From the NCBI GenBank assembly GCA_963680875.1, contig OY804582.1, forward strand, positions 52,594,646-52,658,645: DNA of 64,000 nucleotides. Reading direction: 5' to 3'. How positions within the stretch are numbered: position 1 is the stretch's first letter; the number at the start of each line of letters is the position of its first letter. The notes below the pieces were generated by a model. That model worked only from the letters and a program-made list of their open reading frames with translations, was not told the origin of the DNA and searched no databases. Below are positions 11,512-24,600 of this stretch, one piece after another. The DNA comes from Bathymodiolus brooksi (lineage: Eukaryota; Mollusca; Bivalvia; Mytilida; Modiolidae). The position numbers and the translations under genes were made by a program.

Positions 11512-12647
11512 CAGAGGCGGATTTAGAGGGGGCGTGCGGGGCGTGCGGGGCGTGCGCCCCCCCTAAAATTCGCAAAGCATATGTTATACAACGTTAATTA
11601 AGCAGTTCAACAAACAACTTTTTCATGAATGGCTGACTCGTGACCTGTAGTAAAATATTCCTACACAGTGTAAATACACGTTGGGTGTGTTCGCTGAATC
11701 ATATATGGATTGCTGTCAGTAGTTCAAAGATTATTTCATTCTGATTGATTCCGAGGTACCATACATCAACAATTTTCTCACGCTAATTAAACATTATTTC
11801 TTCAGTCAATTTTACAACTATAAGAAAAACAAATCTTTACAGATCAAAGCATTTAGTAAACTTAGATCCTAATACTGATGTTCTTTCAACATCAGTATCA
11901 TTCATAAGGGACGGACCATTTCACTTCCAGCGGGGGAGGCTATGTTTTTTTTTCTAAAAAAATATTCTGATTCCCAATGTTGCTGAAAAAATATTCTGAT
12001 TTTGGTGGAGCAATAAAAAAATAATCTTCAGAGTTTTTGTCATATAACCTAATGTTAGATACTGGAAAAAAAAAATTTCTGACTCTCGTGTTGTCCGAAA
12101 AAAAGTTTTTGAACGAAAAAAAAAAAACATAGTCGAATCATACGTTTTCAATGAATGAATCAAACGACGAAAAGAAAAGCTCCATCCGGACGTGCAGTAT
12201 TAACTAGTTCCACCCGAATGGACAAGCACCGAAAGTACAGTGAAATGAGGAATGCGTTAAAACTAGTAAATCAATAGTTCTTTGAAGGGTTAAAATATCG
12301 TGATCAATCAGTCATGAGTTGAACAATTCGCATCACGGTTGTTCAAAAAAAGTTTTACTTTAGGTTCTTATAATCTGACAAAAACATACTGTTAACAATT
12401 ATCCGACAAAATTAAGACTCAAAATCAAGTTTTTTTGGTCTGATAAAAATGGTGTGGTTGGTTCAAAATTGTCGTTCAAATAAATGTCTGTAATTCCTCA
12501 AACCCCCCAGAGCTTCCGGGGGGCTTGGCCCCCCTGGGAACCCTACCGGGGCTCTGCTCTGGACCCGCTGGGGACCGTATGCGGTCCCCAGACCCCTCGC
12601 CTACTCACGCCCCCCCCCCCTAACCACAAATCCTGGATCCGCCCCTG
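11512..12647. mobile_element. DNA transposon remnant, CAGRGGCGGATYYAG ends, 5-bp target duplication
   Basis: The left end is cagaggcggatttagagg; the right end is cctggatccgcccctg. Flanks are GGTAA (11507-11511) and GGTAG (12648-12652), a near-perfect 5-bp duplication. Inside are the repeat described at 11905-12180 and a C/G-rich stretch (12500-12600) typical of the ends of such elements. No intact transposase ORF is seen. The left end is reused at 59768-59853 and the right end at 33211-33406. Confidence 0.65.
11905..12180. repeat. Interspersed repeat with 'aatattctgattcccaatg'
   Basis: It shares 'gggacggaccatt', 'aaaaatattctgattcccaa', 'agagtttttgtcatataacc', 'taatgtta' and 'gtgttgtccgaaaaaaa' with 52640-52895 in the same orientation. 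Parts of both copies are A/T homopolymers. Fragments resembling it occur at 2400-2580 and 54725-54920. Confidence 0.6.
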
Positions 12648-12949
12648 GGTAGTATATGGACTGGCAAGGTACTTGCATTATTTTAGGTAAAAAGTATAAT
12701 ATAGGATATACATAGTTCATGTCACTTCGGGTCATATATGGCTCAGAAGCTTCGGTCCATATAATATTTTTTTGGTGACGGACCGGTCCATATACTGCCA
12801 TATGATCCTCAGTGCCATGAACTATTTGCTATTTCATATGTTATGTACTAAACATGTATAATAGAAATGTTGGGGGATTTTTTTGCTACTCTGATATACA
12901 AACAGATGTATTAAGTTTAAGGCGTCTGTGTCAATTTTTTTTTATATAT

Positions 12950-13292
12950 GTTTAACACCAAGTGAGCAATTGTTCAGCTTTATCATATCGTGAACACATT
13001 GCATTTCGCGGCAATAATGATGATGTCTGCTTTGTACTAAACCAACACACTGAACTGCAATTTTATAGTGCTAGCTCACTGAACCACCAGTCCGCGGGTA
13101 GACATGTCGCTCCACTCGGACACATTATCCTGATTCCGAGCAAACTAGTATTTCCTCTTACAAGTTAATGCTACAGACTTAGCGGAGAAGCAGTCAATAT
13201 TAATTTTATAGTCGTGTTTGTCCCGATCGAGATTCGAACCCTCGATCTACCAACCCCAGTCGAGCACGTCTACCATTACACCCCTGATGCGA
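12950..13292 (-). repeat. tRNA-derived SINE, family 2
   Basis: On the minus strand the head is a tRNA-like block (B box gggttcgaatctcg in essence), followed by 'cttctccgctaagtctgtag', 'agcgacatgtctacccgcgg' and a tail that ends in a ttaaac motif. Five near full copies lie in the window (12950, 13335, 18090, 19088, 46668). Confidence 0.7.
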
Positions 13293-13334
13293 TAATTATT
13301 GTTCATGTTCATGTCAATACTTGTGTCAAATAAA

Positions 13335-13685
13335 CTAAATGCGCAATGAGCAATTTGTCAGCTATATAATGGCGAGAACAGGTTACATTCGATGAGATTA
13401 CATATAATGAATGATATGGTCCGCTTTATACTAGATAAACACTCTTAGTTGTATTGTTATAGTGCTAGCTCATTGAAACAATAGTCCGCGGTTAGACATG
13501 TCTCTCTACTCGGACATATTTTCCTGATTCCGAACTAACCAGTATATATGACTTTTTCATGCTGTGTGCTTAAAGGAGGAGCAGCAAATGCTCACTTTAT
13601 AGTTTTTGTTTTAACCCAATTAGGACTTGAACCCATGATCTACTGCACTCATGGCGAGCACGCTAAACATTAAGCGAGCGATGTG
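13335..13685 (-). repeat. tRNA-derived SINE, family 2, second copy
   Basis: Same order as the copy at 12950 in the same orientation: 'gccgcggttagacatgtc'-type core, 'gtgctagctcattgaaac', then a tRNA-like head near 13620-13680. It is directly adjacent, so this could be a tandem insertion or local duplication. Confidence 0.65.
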
Positions 13686-13904
13686 GTATGTATATAAGAA
13701 TGGCTTTGTGGTGTGACCTTTCAAACAACAATATGACTGATAACTGATCTTTAATATATTTTTAAGCTAAAGAAAATGAATAGAAACAGTTTTTAGCATA
13801 TTTGTGTTGAATTTGGTGGAATATAGCGCATTTGTATCGCATCTATTATGGTTTATGAACGATTTTCACGATTTTGCGATACAGTAAATGACTACATAAA
13901 CATT

Positions 13905-14970
13905 CGACTCGCTTGGTAGGGTTAGATTCGACTGACTTGGTAGAGAAAGATTCTACTGCCTTGGTAGCGTTAGATTCGACTGACTTTGTAGAGTTCGATT
14001 TGACTGACATGTTAGTGTTAGATTCGACTGACTTAGTAGGGATATATTCGACTGACATGGTAGGATTAGATTTGACTGACTTAATTGGTATGATTAGATT
14101 CTACTGACTTGGTATGGTTAGATTCTACTGACTTGGTAGGGATAGATTTGACTGAATTGGTAGAGTTAGATTCTACTGATTTGGTATGGTTAAATTCGAC
14201 TGCCTTGGTAAGGTCCGATTCGACTGACTTGGTAGAGTTAGATTCCACTGACTTGGTAGGATTAAATTCGATTGACTTGGTAGAATTAGATTCCACTGAC
14301 TTGGTGGGATTAAATTCGACTGACTTGGTAGAGTTAGATTCCACTGACTTGGTAGGATTAAATTCGACTGACTTGGTAGAGTAAGATTCGACTGACTTGG
14401 TAGGATTAGATTCGACTGACTTGGTAGGATATATTCGCCTCGCATGGTAGTGTTAGATTCTACTGACTTGGTAGGGTTAGATTTGACTAACTTGGTAGGG
14501 TTAGATTCGACTCGCTTGGTAGGATTTGATTCGACTGACTTGGTAGTGTTAGATTCTACTGACTTTTTGTAGGGTTAGATTTGACTGACTTGGTAGAGTT
14601 AGATTCGACTGACTTGGTAGAGTTAGATTCTACTGACTTGGTAGGATTATATTCGACTGATTGTGTAGGGTTAGATTCGAATCGCTTGGTAGGGTTAGAT
14701 TCGACTGACTTGGTAGTGTTATATTCTACTGACTTGTTAGAGTTAGATCAGACTGACTTGGTAGGATTAGATTCGACTGACTTGATAGTGTTAGATTCTA
14801 TTGACTTGGTAGGGTTATATTCGACTGACTTGGTAGAGTTAGATTCGACTGATTTTGTGGGGTTAGATTCGACTGATTTGGTAGGGATATATTCGACTGA
14901 CTTGGTATAGTTAGATTCGACTGACTTGGTAGAGTTAGATTCGACTAACTTGGTAGGGTTAGATTTGTTC
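13905..14970. repeat. 24-bp minisatellite, about 44 copies, open on both strands
   Basis: The unit gttagattcgactgacttg plus gtag repeats with point changes but almost no length change, so long reading frames stay open both ways: LDSTDLVG on plus, SNPTKSVE on minus. There is no start context, splice pattern or flanking coding sequence. I treat it as a satellite, not a gene, with the caveat given in the findings. Confidence 0.85.
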
Positions 14971-15547
14971 ATATTAATTTCACTGATTGTTTGAGTTTAT
15001 CAAATTCTCACATATTTGGAAAACGATTTCAATTAAACCGGAATAAAAAAAATATATAAAGAAGAATGTGGGAAAAAAAACTTCATAGAGAAAAAAATCT
15101 TTCCGCTTAAATGAAACAGACAGAAAATACTTAACACATTATCGAACTTAGTATAATAGGATTTCGTTTTAAACGTTTGTAAGGTGTACCTGGCTATATG
15201 TAACAGTAATAGTTCACATGTAAACATATTTTAAACCTCGTTCGTATTATGACCTTATTCGGCTTAAGATTATATGCATTGTCGGATTACACTAATCCTT
15301 TACATCTTATAATTAATCCTGAAGGCCTTTGCCAAACATTGTCAAATACACACTTTGGATTTCTTCTGTTTCTATAGGCACCAAACGTATGGGAAGAAAC
15401 GGAAGCGAAATCGTGACGAACTGGATGAAATATGAAATGATTGAGTCATGATATTACGACAAATAAACAGGCGATTTGGTGCTGAATTTGTACATATCAA
15501 TTTAAAACGTTTAAAAACATTTAATTAATAATAATAATCATATCGAA
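14971..15547. promoter_or_regulatory. Presumed 5' flank of gene B
   Basis: AT-rich sequence before the gene B start codon at 15548. No clear TATA box or initiator could be picked out, so transcription start is not assigned. Confidence 0.25.
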
Positions 15548-15611
15548 ATGATTGAATTCGCACGTATTATATTTTGTATGGTATGGATATGTATATCTAT
15601 CAAGAATATAG
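15548..15611 (+). CDS. Gene B exon 1, signal peptide
   Basis: ATG plus 21 codons read [20 protein letters not shown]..., hydrophobic, and end at a strong donor ATAG|GTAAGTTG in phase 1. The next coding exon found is 3.9 kb downstream, so linkage rests on phase and on the need for a signal peptide. Confidence 0.6.
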
Positions 15612-18600
15612 GTAAGTTGTTTAAACAATAAATTAAGTAAATTATTCATATCGGCTGACAATATCTGGTTCGATGTTTCCTTTTGTACGTTTGTGTATAA
15701 CTTTCAGAGAGCTTGGTTTATAGAATGTATAAGTCCATTCGTACCAAGTCCTATAATTACACATTTATATATTTATAAGGTGGGGATGAGATACGACCAC
15801 GAACGGAAATATAGATATCCAGATATAATGTATTGGGTCGGAATGTTTTACTTTGTAACAGGCCTCCAAACGACAACCACTGAAAAAGCCATTGCTCATT
15901 AGAAGCTGTTGCAAGTTTGTTTTTTTCTTACGTTCAAGAAACCCAATATTCTCCAAACACGAGTCACAGTATTACGTTCAAGCCCCCGCTCCCGTCTTAC
16001 GGGTGAGACATTTAATTCGTCCGACATAGCCATGGAACGACCTTGTGGTATTTTTCGTCATAGATTAGAACTATGTGTATACATCAGAGGTTTCTCAGTT
16101 GTCCTGTATGATACATATTCGTCATAATTGATCAATCGTTAAGTAATAATATGAGACAGGCAACCTGTTTGAAGGACGAAGTCCTAAAATTTCAATAATA
16201 CGATGATCTGTACAAGTTATTATCTTTTATTTTGAGTGAATTTTGTAGCCGATTTGTTATGGCTGTTCCGTTCATTTTACCTACTGTACGCCGCTCTTCC
16301 GTCGGGAATTTCGTAGAAAGAGATTTTTTTATTAGAATTTTATTTCAAGTTTATTTCGATTTTGCATAGAGTAAATAATTAAAGAATTGGAAATTTTTCA
16401 TTGAAATATATTTCTTTTGCGTTTCTAAATTGTCAATTGATCTATTTTTTAAACTTCCGGTGAATAGATATTTGGCTATCAATATAGAAGGAAAAATCGG
16501 ACAGCCTACCGTTATAAGGACTTCGTCCTTTATTAATTTTGAGAACAAGTTTACAAACAACAAATCATTTCGGTGTAGTATGAGATGGACTGATTGCGCG
16601 CGGAAAAGGGGGGTATAATGCACGGTGTTGAAAAAATATTGCCATTTCAATGGGCTTAGTTTAAACATTTTATTGTCCAAAAACATGACAATAGGATCAG
16701 ATACAAGTTTTTCAACTTAGAACATCTTCTCCTTTATATAAATAATATACAGATTCAACGGGCTTACAACAAAATGTTACTCATTACAAGTACTACAAAT
16801 TGTTTTTCATATGTAAATTGTGCGGCACTTTCCAAACACGACATTGACATCCGTTTTAATGTTCTTACCAAACACGGAACACTCTTTGACCTCCGTCTTA
16901 ATGTTCTTACCAAACACGGAACACACTTTGACCTCCGTCTTAATGTTCTTGCCAAACACGAACAATCTTTGACCTCCGTCTTAATGGCGATTTGTATATT
17001 CATCCATCAAAATCAGTGGTCATCCCATTAGGAGGTATTTTACTCGACAGCATAGTAGCTTGATTCTATTTATATGCCCTCATTGAGCGGGGATGGGGTC
17101 CTTTCTGTCATAGCTGCTATGGTTGATTATTGGCATTTGTTGACGAGTTTTCTTGGAATGAGACCTCGGATGTACCCGACCTTCGAAACTCATAATGTTG
17201 TATTGAGGAAGCCTCGCCATGAACGGGTATCGAACTTAGTTGTACTATGATACAATCTGCTTTCATCGGTAACTTTAAACTGTCATAACTTTTTCATTTC
17301 TAAACCAAATGTCACAATATTTTGTGAATCAAATGAAGGGAATAACATAAACCCATATATAAAGTTTCAATAATAAATATACAGCTGAAAAAATTTATGA
17401 CGAGTAGAAGTTGGCAACTGAGCCAACATTACTGGATTGCCAGACATCGATAAGCTGATACGGTACATGGGCCTCACTAACAATCAGTCCACAGTATACC
17501 CTACCATAGATACTGAGATAGAAAGACATTAAAAAAACCTATTTCCCGCCTTATCAGATATTCCTGTTTCATTTAATTTGTTTGGGTGTAGTATTGTAAA
17601 CTTACTATTCAAATCAACCTGTAACTTCTATTGTAGTACACGTACTTTTAATTCAGATATCGGCCCTACACTTTCTATGAACTCCGTACACTGTACTTTT
17701 AATTCAGATATCGGCCCTACACTTTCTATGAACTCCGTACACTGTACTTTTAATTCAGATATCTGCACAACACTTTCTATGAACTCTGTATAATGTACTT
17801 TTAATTCAGATATCTGTCCGCCACTTTCTATGAATTCGTGATCATACTTATTAACCGAAAAAATGGCAACAATGAACATAGCTTTATTTTTCATATTAAT
17901 TTTCTGACATTGGATACATATACATATTATAAAAGATCATGACTTGTTATTAACCACCCTAAAACATTTCCGAAAATGAACTTCAATATATTCCACTAAG
18001 TGCACACACTTTACGTATTCTGATATATAGCGATGGGGTTTGCGATATAATAATAATAAAAAAAAAAAACAATTTTCAGAATTTCCCAAGAGTGAGTGAT
18101 TGGTGTTTAATGCCAAATGAGGATTTATATCATGACTGGAGCAAGTTGCATTTGATCCGATGATAATGAAGTCTGTTTTGTACTCAACCAACACACTTAG
18201 TTGGATTTTTGTAGTGCTAGCTCACTGAAACAACATTCCTCGCTTAGACATATCGCTTCATTCAAACATGTTATCTTGATTCCGAGTCAACCAATGGTTG
18301 GTCTTTCTAAATAATGCTGTGTACTTAGCAGAGAAGCAAATAAACCAATTTTATGACGCCACGATATAACTGAAATAGTTTTGAAAGTAACGTTAAACAC
18401 CATACCCCTCCCCCCAAATTGTATAGTCTTTGGTTTATCCCTACCGGGGCTCGAACCCACGATCTACCGCACTCCAGGCGAGCACGCAAACCATTGCACC
18501 TCGATGCGGTTAAACTGAGATATAACCCCAACCATAAACTGTGCATGGTTATACATTATAAACGTTGAATTCGTTCTAAGTTTTTTCAGTATATTAGAGT

Positions 18601-21600
18601 TCAAAGATTTGTTATAAACATATATATTGTTCACAGTTTGAACAGCAGGTCACTGTACACTGTAAACCAATGAATGACCATGTTACACACCTATATACTT
18701 TATTTAAATAACAAGTAAAGCATATGATCGATCACCTATTACTTATTAAGTATATGTACATACATACAAAACATTCAACTTAATTTCAATTATTATTAGT
18801 TTACACAAATCTACTAATCAACATGCAATGTACATAATCATACAAAACAAACAAAAATAAAACGTGCGAACTACGATTACACGATTAATAAATTAAGTAT
18901 AAAAATAAAAACAAACATAAATAGTTACAATTATTACAAATGTTTATAATAATTAATTCTCTGTATTTGGGATTTTATTGTGATTGGTTATAAATGACGT
19001 GTTAAAGGTGCACTTATAATATTGTAAGAATATAACAATGTTCTTTAATAATTCTTTGTAGATGTATTACAAAAATAAATTGCATGTAACCGCATCGGTG
19101 GTGAAATGGTCTCGAGTACGGTAGATCGTGGGTTCGAACACCGGTCGGATCAAACCAAAGACTATTAAATTAGTATTTGTTGCTTCTCCGCTAAGCACGC
19201 AGCTTTAATGAGAAAGAGCTCAGAATCAGAATAATGTGTCCGAGTGGAGCGACATGTCTACCCGCGGACTGTTGTTTCAGTGAGCTAACACTATTAAAAT
19301 GCAACTAAGCGTATTGGTCTAGAACAAAGCGGACCTCATCATCATCTCATTGAAAATTAGCTTGTTCTCGCCATGATATAGATGAACAAATTTTGAGTTG
19401 GCGTTAAGCAACAATCACTCACTAAACAACATACATAGATACTGGTGAAGGTTTACATGACTCAATCCAATAGATCTGAACCGAGCGTCCTCGTGTGTTG
19501 GATAGGGGGTACACTCTTAATGGGTGATTGTCAAGTTATAATGCGAAAAGCCTGTCATAAATGTGATAATATGAATGATTTAAAATGCCAGGCACATTTT
19601 AAATTATTGACAGTATTAAATGAAAATCCTAATCCGGAACAACACACCTTTTCAAATAATTGTGAAATTAAAAGTAAGTGATTTTTAGTTTTGATCTGAT
19701 TTCCATAATTCAAGAAAACGTACGAGTACAGATACCAGTATGGATTGAATAAAAGAAGACATTTTTCTTAGCATAATGCAACCACTTTAAATTGAATCTT
19801 AACGATTTTTTGTTATTGATAATGAGTGCCTATCTTGAGTAAATGTATGCCATAGGGATACATTTATATTATATTTCTATTTATAACCTGGACGTAAAAA
19901 TGATTTTTTGAAAATTTTATGTTTGGCTTTGAAAGTATGCAAATCCCACTAATGTTTTATATTTTTGTTTACAGAAAGTACGTGTAATCTACCAACTGCC
20001 TGGGATGGCACGTGGTATGACAGTTACCGTGGAGATGTCGTGTTCGACCACAACAATGGTCAGATTACCTCAGGGTGGAGGGTTGATTCGTATACCTCCA
20101 CGGTAACAGCGTTCACCTGTGTCACTGAGGACACTGACTACTTTTTATTTAAGTAAGTTTAATATTGAATTATGGACTTGCGACAGGCTACTTCGATTTC
20201 CCCCACCAATAAAGCTGACCGCAACGATATAACTGAGATATTGTTGAAAGTGGCCATACACAAACTAACCAATCTTATTGTTTATAAATTTTCCAATGTC
20301 AATTACAAGAATTTTACGACATCTTTGATTTTCGTGTGTCTTGGTTAACTATGGAGTCTCCTGTCTACTGTATATTGATATGTTCGTTATTATTTCAAAT
20401 TACATTTACTTCAATATGTATAAATGAAAGGTAATTATGCGCATCGAATTGTATGGTTAAATAAGATATAATTCATGGAAACCATAAACTACATTTTGTA
20501 GCTTAACCCTTCCACTTTTTAATGAGGTTCCTGTGCCAATCCAGCAAAGTGACCTTTCATGTATATATGTGTGTTTATCAATATTGCCTCTGTTTCTGTG
20601 ATTTTTCCAATATATTTTGGAACCTATTGCGACAGTAAGATTTGTTGTTCTCTTTTTGTTAGTGTAACAGAATACATTAATGTTGAATGTCCAAACTAAT
20701 TCATATACATGTATAAACAACAGAGATTCTATGTATGAACTGTTAATAACATATACTTCATTTTATTTAGGGGAGATACCTTTGTCAAATTATTTTCCAA
20801 CGATTACAACGCATTTTTATGTATGAAGTACACGAAGATAACAGACTATAGTTATTACTATTATATTATGGCAGGTTAGTAATGGATAAAGACAAATAGT
20901 TGTACAATTTTAAAAAATGGGTTATTCCCCCTACTTTCCTATCTCGTAGACAGTTTCATACAGGGGTTTCAGACGACTAATTATATACGTTAATCTCCGA
21001 AATAATTCAACAATTTCGTAACAAACGCGTTTTTAAGTGTGTATGAAATATTTCGCTCTTATGAAACAACCCGAAGACATCTCGTCTTGAACTATGCTCC
21101 AAATTATTGGCGAGCTAGTTTTATGCGTACATGATCCACCAACGTAGACCACAATATAAGTTTTGGCCTTGATAGAGTGTTTACTGATCCTACCGGTGGT
21201 TTTCTCCGGATCCTCCGGTTTCCTCCACCAATAAAACTGATCGCCACGATATTATTGAAATATTGTTGAAAGTGGCATTAAGCACCATCAATGAAACAAA
21301 CAAACAAACAAATACGTAATTAATATTGATTGTAATCTATGCTAGTATTTATCAAGTTTTATTTGTAGGATTATGATCCAGTTTATTAGGTTAGCATAAT
21401 AAAACACTAGTACTTATGTATCTGTCCGTTCAAAGCCACGACATATACATTTTCCATTGTCTTATTGGTGTTTCATAGGTTCATGGCGACTCTCTGGATA
21501 AATGAAGCATTAAATACAAGAAGAAATATCCAAACGTAACTACTAGCAGCTGTTTGTAGATATACCACAAGTAGAAACACAAACGATTCTGTACATTTTG

Positions 21601-24600
21601 TTGTCTGCTCTCATAATTGTATTGCTAAAGTGCTAATGGACTCATTTAATAGCCCAAGTAGACCAGCACATTCTACTGGGCATAACTAATTTGGCAGACG
21701 ACATTAACCCCTCTTCTTATTTATGAGTAGAAGAATAGGCTGCAATATAAATAACGTATTTCAGATGAGGAAGCAAACGCAAACAACGAGAGAGCATATG
21801 TAGAATTATATGATTCATCAAAGACGGTGTTTCCCATAGCAACTTACTGTACTCCTACTACAAATCCGTCTACAGAAGAGTTCCATGTCCTAGTTAAATC
21901 AGGTAACTACAGACTCATTCTGAGTAAAACATTGTTATGTGACACAACTACACAGGCTAAGAATATCACATCATCGTTCAAGATACTGGTGTCATAATTG
22001 TTATGATATGTACAGAGAAAAAATACTTGTAACATTTGTAAAATAAGGGTAATAACAAAATTACCGAACTTCGGACAATCTTACAAAGGGAAAGTCAAAA
22101 CTCATAATTATATAAACAGACAAAATCAGTCAACAACCGGAAAACTGTGAAAACCGTAATGACCCTGACTTGGTACAGGCATTTCTAAAGAAATGGTGGG
22201 TTGAATCAGATTTTAAAGCGCCAAACCTCCCGCTCTCATTACGGTTCAAAGGTTCCGGCTGTCACTATAACAGTATTTAAATACAGGAACAAAATAGGTA
22301 AAACAGTCGTCAAAGCAGTACCATATTCAGTGAAGTAAATGTCAAAGACACTTTTACGTCACACATTGATATACAAATATTTTTGACATTTTTCTTGGCT
22401 TCCTTATCTTTATACATTTTCACTATATGAAAATGCATCGTTTATAATCGTTTCTGCAGAGACGGAATATATTTCGACAAGATCTTGGTATCGGAATATA
22501 AACTTTTTAAGAGATCGAATAAGGCGAATCTTTGTATAGCCCTGGTCCAGTAAAATATATAGTTTTCATACATCGCCAAATAAATCTCTGCAAGACTAAT
22601 TCTGCTTTTTCTATGATTCTAGCGTTTGTATACACCTTAGCATTGTTTAATGGCCAATAATATCAACTAAGAATATGTGTGTAACCCGAAAATATATTTA
22701 TATAAATATTATAATGTATATGTAACTTGTAGGATATGAATCCAGTATAAAGCAATGGTTTCCAGATCCATTACTAGGAAACTTTTATTACACATATAAC
22801 GATGGATCGACTAGCACATGTGGTACTGGATCTGTGTGGGATAATTGTTCGAATAGAACAGAGACGGCGATGAATTTAACTCAGTGCAGTTCAAATGTTT
22901 TGTTTTCAAGTAAGTCATAACATGATTGTGTATTTATTTACCATTATCATATATTTGAGATCTATTTAAAACCGTAAAGAAAATTTTACGAGAACCGACT
23001 TACATTTTATTCTTCAGACGTAGTTCTCATACTTCTAATTACACAGAACATGGTAAAACAATTAAGATATTACTAATATGTCAAAATATAATAGACATTA
23101 CCTGGACAAACTGTAAAAACAATCTTAAGAGAAATAAATACATATGTCTTGCACATTTATTATAAACACCTTCCAACAGGTCAGTGGTTTTCTACGGGTA
23201 CTCCGGTTTCCTCCACAAATAAAAATGACCTCCACGATACAAGTGAAATATTGCTAAAAGTGGCGTTAAACGCCATCAAACAAACAAACAAGCAATCATA
23301 GACTCTTTAATTGTTTATACTATAAATATACCTAGGCCTATCAGTGACCTTGATAAGCTCATTTGAGACTAACAAGATCTCTTGACATCTGCAAATGACT
23401 ACGTTATAGATATTATTCATATTTCTATCATTAAAAGCTTAATATAGAATATCATTTCTGTGAGGTTTTCTTGTAACAGACATATTTTGACATGCATCAG
23501 CATCTCTAAGCTGACAAAATAAACATGTCCATTTTACCATTGTTTGTGGAATTGCTCATAAATTAGAATGTTTTTGTAATGCCGTTTGATAAGTGTTTTT
23601 GTGATTGATGAAATTCTTTACAATTAGTTTTTTTCCCATAATGATCTGTTTGATTTGATGGTTGTGACTTTATATTACAGCATCGGGACTGCTCTATTCG
23701 ACAATATATCTAGAAAGTAGTTCAACCTACTTTGTATCACTGCTGAACACAGATTCTTCTATTACCAATCCTACCAACTACAGATACACGTGTTTGGTAA
23801 ATATTAAAATATCTACATGTATCCGTCACATTTATTATCATATGTACGTTTCACAATACTTACGAGCAAATAGGTAAACTAACACAATCTCATAGTTTGG
23901 TAAAAAAAAAAAAAAGCAAAAAAAAAAAAAAAACAAAAAAAAAAAAAAACCACACACACAAACAAGGAAGTATAGAAAAAAATATGCAATTACCTTCCTT
24001 CAGTTACTTGCATAGATTATCTAGTGCACTGTGATATTTTTTCCCTCAAATTTGTATATCAAAATAACCTTAATTGATTGTGAAATGTTAATGTAAATTG
24101 TATTTTATTAATTATTACTTACCTGTAAGTGTACGTAATCTACTATTTCATTTTTTAATATACGCTTTAAATTTAGTATAGAAGAAATAAAAAAGTACGT
24201 GTATTCCTTAAGCTTAAAATGTTACACGGTCTTTCCCAAATATTTTAATAATTATAGATTACAACATGACATTTTCCATATCGGCTCTGGTAGCATCCTG
24301 AAACTTTTATATCGGACTGAGGGCTGATATTGAAAATCTCCCCTTTCAGCATTATTCATTGGTTATCAATATCTGCCCAGTTGTCAGATTAGATGAACGC
24401 GAATCGTAATCCTAGCATCGTCATGAATATATACTACTGTTGACCTGGCGTTTAGCAATCAAGTTATTTCTATACAATGTATTAACTATGTTCAAAGAAA
24501 AATATCATACATCTGAGGAGTAAGTCAGTTACATGTAACTGGTAATCCCGATAGCTGATATACATGCCACGCTACGTTGTCTTTCAAGTATTCAGAAAAT

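Noticed and set aside
12484..12690. Pro/Trp-rich frame over the C/G-rich stretch
   Set aside because: It lies across the end of a DNA transposon remnant and its flank; the composition explains it.
14109..14445. Overlapping open frames on both strands (LDSTDLVG and SNSTKSVE)
   Set aside because: By-product of a 24-bp satellite with no stop in its unit; kept only as a low-interest finding.
15909..16686. Several frames of 60-110 residues on both strands in gene B intron 1
   Set aside because: They overlap one another, have no conserved pattern, and sit beside 'aggacttcgtcct' MITE-like ends.
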